A stretch of DNA of 64,000 nt from Lasiodiplodia sp. COLG20. Lineage: Eukaryota > Ascomycota > Dothideomycetes > Botryosphaeriales > Botryosphaeriaceae. Of this stretch, positions 12,101 to 22,747 are shown in pieces (positions within the stretch are counted from its first letter, which is position 1; the number at the start of each line of letters is the position of its first letter). The position numbers and the translations under genes are program-made. The stretch is taken from assembly GCA_009801085.1 (NCBI GenBank), contig VNWV01000016.1, positions 186,001-250,000 on the forward strand, written 5' to 3'. The notes beneath the pieces are model-generated. The model was not told the DNA's origin. It was given only the letters and a program-made list of their open reading frames with translations, and did not search any database.

Positions 12101-15100
12101 AGAGGTCGATGCTGTCATTCCAAGGCTCCCTACCATGCCCCTCGACGTAAAAGGCCGGCATGCTCCGTTCGGGGAATGCTGCTCGGAACCCGTGAATCAC
12201 GCCCGCGAGTAGCACGTCTGCAGTGCTTGCCTTCAGCTCGCTGCCGCTCATTATCGCCGACGGGTCTCTCTCCACTGTCAGCCTCTCCACCGCAATGTCT
12301 CCCCAGACGTTGGTCTCGCCCGACAGGCCCCAGAACTCAAGATCGGCGACGGGAAGCTCGTACGGCGGTTGTGTCGCCGCCTTTGAAAGACTGTTGACGT
12401 GTCTTTCCTGCTGCTTCAGCCATCTTGGGAAGGAATAGGCCCGTGGCAGTGCTGTTCCTCCAGATCTGAGCATCTGCTCCACTTGCAGCAATATCACTCT
12501 AAACGAGACAAAGTCCGTTACGACGTGATGCCCGCACAAGAACAGCAATTGCTCTCCTTCCGTCTGGATCAATTCAGCGCGCAGCAAAGGACCATCTTCA
12601 ATGTCGATGCTTCGCTGGCTATTGGAAATAAGCGGCATCAGCTGGGACCAGTCGAAAGAGTTGTGAAATTCGACTTTTACAGAGCCTTCGACGTCATCGC
12701 TGATGGTCTGGAACCATCGGCCCTTCCTATCAGCAAAGAAGCGCGCTCGCAACATGCCGTGTCGAGCCACGACAGCCCTGAGCGCCGCAACGAGGGCTTC
12801 CGGCCTGATCTGCTCTGCGACCCTGACCAACTGACTGATGTTGTAGTGATTCTCACCATTGGGCGAGATGTCGAAGAAGAGCTGCTGGATGGGCGAGAGC
12901 TTGAAGGGTGTGTCGAGCTCCTCTTCCTGCTCGCCCTGCTCCACTTCATTCACCACCAACGGCGCATTTCCGTTTGCCAGGCTGGCCAGTGCTTCGACCG
13001 TTCTGAGGCGAAGAATCTGCTGGACTGAGAGCCGGAGGCCAATGCTCTTTGCCTGGGCAACAATTTGCATGGCGGATATCGAGTCGCCCCCGAAACTCTG
13101 AAAAGGCTTCCGCAGCCCAATGGCCTCCTGCGATATGTTGAGCACGTTGCTCCACACAGCCCGGAGTGCTGCCTCTGTCGCGTTCGCCTCACGCTCGACT
13201 GGCTTTGGCAACACGGCTGAGAGCCGTGCCACCCCAAGCGCCTGGAGCTGCTTTCGGTCCAACTTCCCATTCATTGTGAGCGGAAGCTCTGGGACCGCCA
13301 TATACACTCTCGGAATCATGAAACTCGGGAGTGCTTTTGCAGCGCGCTTCTGCACCTCGGCCATTCTCACATTGACGCGTTCCTGCATCTCCGCGCCATT
13401 TTCGCCGCCGACATCGCCCAGCGTCACGAAACCGATAAGCGTCGACGTTCCCATCGCTTGCTTGATCAGCTCCACAGATATGTGCTCCGATGCGCCAAGG
13501 TACTGCTGAAATGCATGCTCAACCTCCCCCAGCTCGGTACGCTGCCCGTTGATCTTGACCTGCCGGTCCTTGCGGCCAACGTAGACGTACGATCCGTCGG
13601 GCGCACGGTAGCAGAGGTCGCCGGTCTTGTAGAACGCATGGGGTCCAGCCTCGTGCGGGAACAGCCGCTCATGCCACGCCGGCCTGCCAATGAAGGCGGC
13701 AGCAGTCATCTCGGCCTCGCCGACGTAGCCGCGCCCCACGTGCGGCCCTTCGAGGAGCAGCTCGCCGACTTCATCGTCGACAAGCAGTCGCCCATCGTCA
13801 TCAGGGTCAACCAGCCAGCTGCGGCCGACCAGGCCCTTCCCGATATTCGCATGGTGGTGTTCGACGTCGTCGCCGCCGCTGGCACGCGTCATCGCCGCCG
13901 TGGCGACGCAGACGATGGTCGTCTCGGCAGGCCCGTAGGCGTTGATCAACTCGACGCGGTGCGCCCAGCGCTCGATGACTGCCGCCGCCATGGCCTCGCC
14001 GCCGCAGACCAGCGTGCGCAGCGTCGGGACGATGGTGCTGCCTCCGCAACCACCACCACCAGCGGCGCCCTGCTGCTCACCTTCGGCCGGCAGCAGCAGC
14101 TTGACGACCACGGTCGGCGTCATGAACATCCAGCTCACGCGCAGCGCCCGCGCCGCGGCAACCAGCGCCCCGCCGTCAACCCGCTCGGCATCTGTCACGA
14201 CGCACACGGTGCCGCCACCCGCCAGCGTGCCGACCATCTCCATTATAGACGCGTCGAAACTGTACGACGCGAACTGCAGCGCGCGGACACCGCCGCCTGG
14301 GCTGCGGCGACAGAGGCCGAGCACCGGCCCGCAGTGTGTGAAGAAGTGGAAGAAGTTGCGGTGCGTGGCTAGCACGCCTTTCGGTTCGCCGGTGCTGCCG
14401 GATGTGAAGACGGCGTAGGCGAGGTTGGTGGGCCGGACTTGCGGTGGTGGTTCTTCATCGCTATTGCAGGTGAGGGTGGTGCTGCTGCTGCTTGAGGCCG
14501 GCGAGGCGGTGGGGCTGCGGCTGGGCGGAATCGGGAACGATGTGGCCAGCGTGGTGCCGTCCAGCGTCACGGCGGTGCGGACGAGGGAGGCCAGACGCAG
14601 GTGACAGACGGCCGAGGTGATGGCCACTTCGGCTTTGGTCTTGCGGACGATGACACGGAGACGCTCGTCGGGATGTGCGGGGTCGAGGAGGACGAAGGCG
14701 GCGCCGGCTTTGAGGATGGCGTAGATGGCGACGACTGGGAATGGGGGTTAGTATCTCTTCGTGTCTAAGGACGGCATCACTGAGGGTAGGTATCCGGAAG
14801 CCCGATAGTCGGCTTTACCGGCATTCTCGAACCCAGAGCCAGACTTGCATGCTGGGAGTTTGGCGGCTCAACTTACCAGTCCAGATGCATTTTTCGAAAC
14901 AGACGACGACGAACCGCTCTGGTCCTGCTCCATGGGCTCGCAACTGGTGGGCAACACGCTCAGCGGCATCATCGAGTGCCGAGTAGGTCAGGGATTCGCC
15001 GGAGGATGAGGCCACGGCCTCGTCGTCGGGACGGGCACGGACATGCTTTGAAATGAGCTGATGGATGCAGGTCTCAGCAGTCTCGCCGTTCAGGATCTCG

Positions 15101-15108
15101 TTGTTCAT
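3150..15108 (-). CDS. Nonribosomal peptide synthetase, A-T-E-C-A-T-C-A-T-C-T, 3938 aa
   Basis: A trimodular NRPS. The ATG is at 15108. Exon 1 (15108-14877) encodes the start of adenylation domain 1. One 142-bp intron (14876-14735, donor GTAAGT, acceptor CCCAG) rejoins it in phase at CIWT-VVAIYAILKAG. Approximate residues: A1 1-590, T1 with GGDS near 628, epimerization-type domain 690-1120 (HHVVTDF, FNYAGAYQQ), C1 from 1140 (NHVLIDG near 1272), A2 1585-2070 (YTSGSTG), T2 near 2123 (LGGNS), C2 from 2206 (HHAIYDS near 2321), A3 2636-3130, T3 near 3190 (DGDS), terminal C with PHAQYDA near 3410, degenerate T near 3900. Specificity positions read by alignment to GrsA: A1 D-A-M-F-V-G-A-I-V, A2 D-V-A-F-V-G-A-V-Q, A3 G-A-L-L-I-T-G-G-V. 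The E domain after module 1 implies a D-configured first residue. The product is unknown. An MFS exporter lies upstream on the same strand. Confidence 0.9.
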
Positions 15109-16660
15109 GTTGAAGTGAAAGAAACAAGCTCGGCTTTGTGATGAAAGCAGAGGTGGATTTTCACCACTGTTGATGTTTTTTCAACACTCTTAAATGCGTT
15201 TTTCTATCAGTCTTGAAGTCGCCTCCCGAGACATGGTACACCACCCCATCCACCGGTGTATGCACCGCTTGCAAGGTAGGAGATGACGGCAGCCAGCCAC
15301 CTCTTGTGGCGTTTGACGGCATGTAAAAGGAGACGGGCCATCCGGGGATTCGGTGATTGCCCAGCGTCACCTGCAGGATTTATTGATGTGGAGCACACTT
15401 CCTTTACAAGGGGTATGTCTCAGGACCGATGACTTGGTTCGATCAAGATCCCCCACACGGCTCACTGTCTACATTGCTCCACTTAGTCCCCTACCGCTTC
15501 TCCCTCTCATCGACAATTGTTGATGAAGCTGCACGTGCAATGTCCATTCTTCACGATGTCCTTCAATTAGAGTAGCCGACCGTTGAGTTTCGTACTACAT
15601 CGCTAAAAATATTAACACGACGGCTCGATCCATGTTGAGATGTGGGGTCCCCTTTATCCCCACCAATTGCCGAGTGTGTAACAGTTGGTTTTCGTCTGCC
15701 GCATCCCCGAACCAATACCGTTCTCGCTTTCAATGCTACACAGGCATCCTACACGCATTTAATAAGCCATTAAAAAACGTTATCGCGAGGAGAAGTAGTG
15801 TCATGAGCCGCCGGTTCCGCAAGTGGTAGCAGAATGAGGCAAAAGTAGCCCTTCGTGCTTTCCTACTGGTCAGCACCATTGCTACATTTAATATAGGCAT
15901 GCTGCAACCAGTAATCAGCAGCGCGCCTTTGCCGTCTAGAACTTACGCCGTCGACGCGTATGTAGTCTAAAACAGAGCTATCGCCGTGGAGCACGACAAT
16001 CGCCCAATCAGATAGCCTGCCCCTTGTGTTTGCATCACCGGCCCGGCCCGGCCCGCATGCCTCTTTGAGACGTGGCGCGTCACATGAAATGGCTGCAACT
16101 ACTTGGAATTGCAGCGGGATGCAAGGCAACGCCACGTGAAGCTCGGCGTTAAGCAACTTCGTCCCGTGTCTTCTACACACGAATCGGACGAGAGATAGAT
16201 GTGCTGTTCGGTGGTCTGGATCTGACCCACTATGCTCCAGTGACACTCGATCGGTACTATATCGATCGATGGAGGCAAACAACCATGTGAGAAGTGTAAG
16301 TGCCAATTCCCGAAATAGACTGCATCGGTATCTGAATTTGAAGTCTGTGCTGGTTGAAACTCTTCAAGGATTTGCTTTCGTGCCGTTTAAATATCTCAAT
16401 CTTGATTTCGTATTGTTTCTCGGCCGAGGCAGCCTATCAGTACGAGTACTCTTTGCATAGTGGCTAGTCGAACCCCTCGCCAGGTTTTACCACGACCTCA
16501 GTATTCAACCCCCATTTACCGGCAAATTGAAGTTCGTAGCATAAGTGAAGATTGCTAATCTATTAACTATCTACTATCTAAATTAACATGTAAAACATTA
16601 AATCGTCGTCAAAAGCTCCAAAGTAACCTATACTCCTCAACAAGAACATCGTGTCTATTT
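15109..16660. other. Intergenic region between NRPS start and MFS 3' end
   Basis: No gene could be supported in these 1.55 kb. The part next to 15108 must hold the NRPS promoter. A short direct repeat of ggccc occurs near 16036-16050. AT-rich sequence near 16560-16610 precedes the MFS stop codon. No cluster-specific regulator was found here. Confidence 0.5.
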
Positions 16661-18595
16661 TTATGCGTTGCCCTCACCCTTCACCTTCTCCGCATCCACC
16701 GCCCCCTCCCCCTCCCCCTTCCCCCTCCTCTCCTCCTCCGCCCTCTTCAGCACGCTCCTCCACTCCAGCCCCGCCGTCCCGAGCACAGTCAGACACGCCA
16801 GCACCAACCCAATCACAAACACGCTCCTTAACGCCCCATTATACGCCACTTTCCCCGCCTCCCTCAGCTCCGCCGGCAGCTCGGCCAGCACCTCCGTCGC
16901 GCCCCCCTGCGTCACGCTGCTCGCCTCGAACCCCGGCACGAGCGCCTTCATCCGCCGCACGAGCTCGTTGTCCATGACGTTCTGCCCCACGGATACGAAT
17001 ATCGCCGCGCCGAACAGCTGGCTGAAGAACATCAGGCTCGTGCCGATGGGCACATCGGGCGTCGGGAGCACCGTCTGCGCGGCGAGGTTGGGCGCTTGGA
17101 AGCAGAGCCCCATGCCGAAGCCGTAGAGGACTTGGTAGCCTATCCACGCGCCCTCGCTGGTGCTGGGGGCGAAGGTGGTGAGGAGGCCGGCGCCGACGGC
17201 CATGATGCTGGAGCCGGCGATGGCGAGGGGCGTGTAGTAGCCGATGCGCGTGTTGGTTATGCCGCCGGCGATGGAGGCGAGGACCATGGAGAGGAGGAGC
17301 GGGAGGAGTTGGATGCCGGATTGGACGGCGGAGGAGCCTTTGATGGTTTGGAACCAGAGGGGGAGGAAGTAGACTAAGGGTAAGGTTAGCGGGGAGGTCG
17401 GGGTGTGGGGGGGTGGGTTCGTGGTTGCTGTACCGAAGATGTATTGGGATGAGCCGATGCAGACGGTGGCCCAGCAGCCGGCGACGATGCTGCGTTGCTT
17501 GAAGATACGCGGAGGGATGGTGGCGGTCTTGGGGAGTAGGATCTGGATGGCAACGAAGGCAAGAAGGAGAACTCCTCCGAGAGTCAACAGTGCTACAATC
17601 CGGCCATTGCTCCACTAAGAACTGTCAGTATGGAGGTCTAAGATTGAGACCATGTTCAGGAAGACTCACAGCATAGGTATTGCCGCCCCACTGGAGTGCG
17701 AGCAGAAAGCAGACGACCCCAGGAATTAGAACTGTGGTACCGGGAATATCGAGTTGAGCGAGCTTCTGTGTCCAGGGAAGCTTGGTGGTGTCTCTGTCAG
17801 GGACTTTGAGGCAGATGGTAATGACGGCCATTGCCACGGCACCGAACGGTAGGTTGATGTAGAAGCACCATCTCCATGTGGCACTAGAGGAAGTGAAGGC
17901 GCCGCCAATCAACGGGCCCACGATAGAAGCGATGCCGAACAGGGCGCCGAACATGCCTTGATACTGCGGGCGTTTGTCCAGGGGGACAACGTACACGATG
18001 CTTACAATCTGGCATGGCATCCTCGTTAGCAAGTAGTGAGTCAAGAGGGTACGAATGGGCGACTTACGCATCCAGCGAAGATTCCAGCGGCGCCGATGCC
18101 GGCGATTGCTCTTCCGATGATGAAGGCTGCCGATGAAGGGGCGGCGCCGCAGATGGCAGAGCCAATTTCGAATAGCAAGACACTCGTGAGCATGACGCCC
18201 TTGACGGGATAGAAAGTGTAAAGTTTTCCAAACAGCAGCTGGAACGAGCAGCACGTCAATGTGTAGGCACTTCCGTACCAGCCGACGTCAGGCAGAGAGT
18301 GGAATTCATCTGTAATTTGGGGAATGGCCTGGCCAGAATCTATTAGCGCATGGCTTGGCTGGCAGGAGTACAGACTTACTGTCGAGATGATGAGCCTATC
18401 CAGGGCAACGAGGAAGATGCTCAGAAAGACCGAAGCGAGAAGCAGGAAGACCTTCATCGCTGACTGTGGCTGGTATGTGTCGTCGACTTGAGGCGCATCA
18501 GGTCTGGCCGCCACATTGGGAGATGTGCTCGCAGTATTTGCTGAGCGCACATTTGATTTAGCGCTTTCGGGTGTTGTAGGCCGTTGAGACTCCAT
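16661..18595 (-). CDS. MFS multidrug/toxin efflux transporter (DHA14-like), 569 aa
   Basis: A drug:proton antiporter of the 14-TM major facilitator type, predicted in the plasma membrane. The five-exon model on the minus strand is 18595-18380, 18328-18068, 18008-17670, 17614-17434 and 17373-16661. All four introns (51, 59, 55 and 60 bp) have GT-AG ends and the exons sum to 570 codons including the stop. Joining exons 1 and 2 gives [14 protein letters not shown] followed by [11 protein letters not shown], a hallmark of fungal DHA14 proteins. Other family stretches are [30 protein letters not shown] and [13 protein letters not shown]. The ATG at 18595 was preferred to one 15 codons upstream because the protein then starts with the hydrophilic tail usual for the family. 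Its place next to the NRPS on the same strand suggests it exports the peptide or gives self-protection; this is inference. Confidence 0.88.
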
Positions 18596-19298
18596 GGTGA
18601 TTACGATACACTCGAACGCAACGAGTCTTATCTCTCGCAATTCGGAATTGTGGATGAAAAAAACAAGGAACTCAAGATGAGTATGATTAGAATGGTGTTT
18701 CGCAACTAGATTTGGACGAGGGAAATCTTACTTTTAAGTGCAAGGGGTAAGAATTTAGAACGTGTTGTCCGTCGGGGTTTACTAGAGCCCGAGGGGGTTG
18801 GTGGGGGCGAATTTCCGTGTCGGGGTTTTCAAACGCCCGAGGCAAAAACACGAGGTAATTACCAAGCAGGACCTCTTTTTCAAAAAGTAGACCAAACAGG
18901 ACTTCTTTTTCGAAATGTGGAACAAATAGAACCTCTTTTTCGAAAAGTAGACTAAACAGGACCTCTTTTTCGAAAAGTAGACTGAATACGATTATACAAC
19001 CTCTCGGTGTAACGGTTCACCCACACTGGTTCATTACCACTCAATACGACTCAATGATAACCTGTTGACTCCAGCAACACCCTGTTAAGAGCCAACTCAT
19101 TAGTAAAGAGCCACGTTACATAATATGCCCCATTTCGGAGAAATCGGAAGAGAACATGTACCACAGCGGTCCAGACCATCTAGTCTAAATCGTTTCCACC
19201 TCACAATATCTTGAGGACAAAATTAAACAGTGGGAGACGTTTCCTCTCATAATAGACACAGCGGAGTTTTGTACACAATGGTAAAAAGACTTAAAAGC
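18596..19298. other. Intergenic region with tandem repeat
   Basis: This is the upstream region of the MFS gene and the downstream region of the HET gene. A G-rich stretch lies near 18775-18830, and a 30-bp tandem repeat follows (separate entry). No coding sequence was recognised. Confidence 0.5.
18861..18990 (+). repeat. 30-bp tandem repeat, about four copies
   Basis: Four consecutive 30-base units begin at 18871, 18901, 18931 and 18961, with a partial leading unit at 18861-18870. Each unit starts ACCTCTTTTTC (copy 2 ACTTC), continues with a GAAAAGTAG-like core and ends near ACTAAACAGG. Units 3 and 4 are almost identical and unit 2 is the most diverged. The block lies between the MFS start and the HET gene end and is not coding. 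Confidence 0.9.
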
Positions 19299-21254
19299 TT
19301 ATTCAATCTCGAAAACAGTAGCCTCGAGGCTCCCTTTTCTCCACAGGTCTATGGCTTCGCCATGCATAATACCGTTAACGTAGCATTCACCAACAAGCTT
19401 CCATCGGTTTCCAAACGGTCTTAGGATGAAAGGGACACGGGCTCCAAAGAGAACAGCAATTTTGTCCTGAGGTTGCATGTTATGGGGCCCCAGCCCGTAA
19501 TAGCCGTTTCCGGCAATAAAAAAGCGCCTGTGCCTGCAGACCATTGACGCCTGTTCTTGAAAGAAGAGTACAGACATCTCTTCGTCCTTGGTAGCAGCGA
19601 GAGCAGATTTGAGATGGTTCGTGCTGAGCTTCGCCGGAACCAGACTCTCTATCCCATTCTGGCCACATAATTCCCACAAAAGAGCTAGTGAGCGTTCAAG
19701 ATTACCGTCCGGGATATAGGGATGTTCTTTGCCTCGTGAGAACCACAAAAAGTTCTCCGCGGTCAGCGTGTTGCAGTAGGTTTTCCAAGAAGGTATTCCA
19801 GTGGGGTAAATATTCTGCTTGTTGTTGCATAATTCATTCCAGATATCGATGATTGGACTCTGGTAGTTATGGTCCATGTCACCACGGTGACCTGGCAGAA
19901 ATGAACGCATGCGCAAGTGATGTGACTGGCTTACAACGCTGTCGAAAAGAATGCCTTCGGCATCTAGAACTGGATCGCTGTTGCGAAGCTGGAAAGAAGG
20001 CTGGGTATCTCGCCCAGCGGAAAAGCAATCCTTTCCATCTAAGCTCAAGCATGCAGTTCGACCAGTGGTATTCCAGTCTGGAACCCATGACGGTAGGTGG
20101 GGTCGGCGAAAACTTGGTTCCCTAAACACAGTCGAGAGAACATCCAAAGGATTCTTTGTGTGAGGGTCCCGCAAAAGAGAGACAGCGATATCTCGGTATG
20201 TTTTCGATATGGGTGCGGTGTAGTCGATGTCAATATGGATCCCGGAAGCACAGGGATGACTGAGCAGCGCGAAGACTTTGTCTCGTGCGTCAGAAGCCAT
20301 GTGGGTCCGTGTGAGATGAAGGAGCCTAAGGAATCCAGCGTTACGGTCGTGCCAGAACTTGTTCGTCATGCGCCTGATCCATGATGATTGTAGTGAAAGC
20401 GTGTTTCGAAGTGCTGAACTTTGCGCGTTGATAAATGCATTGGCGAAGACGATCTTTGACCACTCGATCTGCTCACGGCCACAAACGACCATCGCCTGCT
20501 TCGACAACCCGACTTCCTGTAGCACCCATACTCTTCTGAACCATGGATGCTTCAGAACAAGGGAAAGTGAAGGTGACTCTGTTCTAAAAGCACGGGAGAG
20601 TGAGTCATTGGTGCTGGAAAAGAAGGCTCTGCTCGGTTCAGGATATCCAGGTATCTGTTCAACAGGCCCAAAGCTCGAATGGATCCTCTCAATGAGACGG
20701 AATGCGGCAGCAGCATGCTCAAAGGCCGAGTCCAGCCAGACTATGATCTCGGTAGCTTGCTTAAATATGTCCTTCATGATGCGGACTTGAGCACTCCGCT
20801 CATTTGTGTCGTTTTGGTTGATGCAGATAGCGTCGATCCAAACCGACTGTTCATGATCTCGACTTCTTATTCTCTGAAGAGCAGCGAAACTACTTTGCGT
20901 GATCTGCATAATATGTCCATCGCACTCTATGCGTTGAAATTCTCTTTGTTTTCCCCAGGTGTAAGATACTGCTCGATAACGAGGGTTTTCGGACAAGTTC
21001 ACATGGATCAGGCTGCTTCGGATGCGTTGACCAGGTTCCCCAGGGAAGACTTTGAGAATGCGGATGGTGTCTGTGCGTTGAAGAGGCTTGTAAGAGAAGG
21101 CTGCGGCCCGATGCACATGTCTCCCGACCTTGCGGCACCGCCACAATGCGGCCCGTTGTACGGATGTCGGTGCGCTGAACATCTCGGTGGCTGTGAATCC
21201 CGGTCGGCGGTGGCGAAGAAGAAGTCTAATGCTCAGATTTTCAGCCTTGTGCAA
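19299..21254 (-). CDS. HET-domain (heterokaryon incompatibility) protein, 651 aa
   Basis: A single-exon gene for a heterokaryon-incompatibility domain protein. The HET domain lies at about residues 75-235, with the three classic blocks visible: YRAVSYTWG, VWIDAICINQNDTNERSAQV and a downstream block containing WFRRVWVLQEVGLS. The C-terminal half carries the usual less conserved region, including PSWVPDW. HET domains trigger programmed cell death in incompatible fungal cells or act downstream of NLRs; what this copy senses cannot be told. The first ATG (21254) gives a basic N-terminal extension, and an ATG about 25 codons later is equally possible. Confidence 0.85.
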   Translation of the reverse strand: MHKAENLSIRLLLRHRRPGFTATEMFSAPTSVQRAALWRCRKVGRHVHRAAAFSYKPLQRTDTIRILKVFPGEPGQRIRSSLIHVNLSENPRYRAVSYTWGKQREFQRIECDGHIMQITQSSFAALQRIRSRDHEQSVWIDAICINQNDTNERSAQVRIMKDIFKQATEIIVWLDSAFEHAAAAFRLIERIHSSFGPVEQIPGYPEPSRAFFSSTNDSLSRAFRTESPSLSLVLKHPWFRRVWVLQEVGLSKQAMVVCGREQIEWSKIVFANAFINAQSSALRNTLSLQSSWIRRMTNKFWHDRNAGFLRLLHLTRTHMASDARDKVFALLSHPCASGIHIDIDYTAPISKTYRDIAVSLLRDPHTKNPLDVLSTVFREPSFRRPHLPSWVPDWNTTGRTACLSLDGKDCFSAGRDTQPSFQLRNSDPVLDAEGILFDSVVSQSHHLRMRSFLPGHRGDMDHNYQSPIIDIWNELCNNKQNIYPTGIPSWKTYCNTLTAENFLWFSRGKEHPYIPDGNLERSLALLWELCGQNGIESLVPAKLSTNHLKSALAATKDEEMSVLFFQEQASMVCRHRRFFIAGNGYYGLGPHNMQPQDKIAVLFGARVPFILRPFGNRWKLVGECYVNGIMHGEAIDLWRKGSLEATVFEIE

Positions 21255-22747
21255 AGTTTATTAGTCTGGTCAGGTCACGCGCCCTGCTACAGGGTTTATG
21301 TCGATCCATGCCAATTCAGGCCGTGCGGCGCGAATACAGTGGTCGGAGGGGGGATAGGTAATTGTTAGCTCGGCGCCAACGTACAACATGCTATTGGCCA
21401 AATTCCATCACAAAGCCTGGCTTTCACCCTGAGCGCAGTGGAGCGCACTAAAATTCAATCCACGAAAGAACATTCTACGTATCGGGGAGCTACAGCTTTG
21501 TATCGAAGTTCTTGCTTCAGTCAAGTGCTGGAAATCTTCAGAGGCTCAATTTCTCACCCACGTAGATAGGGAACTCGCAACGCAGCAGGCATTGCAAAGG
21601 ACGAACAAGTCAAAAGCAGACTTACATTCCAAAATCGAAGAATAGCTGAAGCTATTAAAAGACACAATATCGCAACTAACTACGCCGCCACCTTTCTTCC
21701 ATCGTCTTGTCGCGGCGCAACAACCGCTGCGAACATGTCCGTTAGCGCCCGGTGCTGCCGGTACTCCCGTTACCATTAGCGCCCGGCCCGACCCGCCTCG
21801 TCCCTGCCTAAGACTAGCACCATCGAATCACCGACAAAACCGCTCAAACGGCCTCGTTCACCTCCATCGATTCCCCAACTGAGCTGTCCAGTACTTGCGC
21901 GAGTTCTGCGTGACGGAAATGGAGGTCTATTGGCAGGGTACGGGTAAATAGGGCTCGTCAGGCAGCCCGCTCCGTGTTATCGGACACAGGATAGTGCGGC
22001 GCTGGTGATGCTGCTGGTGCTGGTGTTCGTATCTGCGGGTTGACGACTTTGGATAATAAGGATAAGCACTAGGCTAAATTTAGCTATATGCCGCAGCGGT
22101 CGGATACGGAGAAGTAATGAGCTGATATTGCGTTAATGTTCTTTCCTCCTCAAAATACCGCGCCGTAGCTGTCATTCCCGATGAGACAGTCCCGGATCCT
22201 GTCCATGCTATACTGTCTAAGAAGGTGTATCTCCACAACCGTTGAGAGAAACTTAAGCTACTATGAGTTGCCACGCGAGGCCGGTTGTGCCGAGGTGCCC
22301 AGGCGCATCGGCGCCAACATCAGGTATGCGCGCCACTCTTTCAGCCAAGAGCTGAGACGACCTGTGAATCCACCACCATCATCCTTCGGCCAAGGGCTAG
22401 CGGCGGCTTTCACAAAGCCCCTAAGCTGACACTAGCCAATGGATCCAAAGGGCACAACTCTCGGCGCCTAACCGCAAATTCGCTACTGTTGCTCGCAGGA
22501 TTCATTGGCGGTGGTGAGTTCGCTTTGATGTACTGAAGTACCGATGGCGAGGCTGAGTAGCCTCTCTTGGAGTTATATAACAGGCTGCTTGCGCTCATTA
22601 AGCCTTTCAAGCCAGTGCTTACAGGCCCTCCGACGCTATCTTTGCTCACCTCGCTCAATCATCTCTTTACGCCATTGAAACGCCCCCTCGAGACATTCTG
22701 AAATACACATCACCAAACTATTGTTGACAGCTACGAGTGTCGAAAAT
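21255..22747. other. Intergenic region, no gene seen
   Basis: About 1.5 kb between the divergently transcribed HET and phosphorylase-NACHT genes. A direct repeat of ttagcgcccgg occurs near 21742 and 21776. All open frames are short and do not resemble known proteins. The promoters of both flanking genes must lie here. Confidence 0.45.

Noticed and set aside
16036..16050. Short ggccc direct repeats
   Set aside because: Only three 5-base units; too short to interpret.
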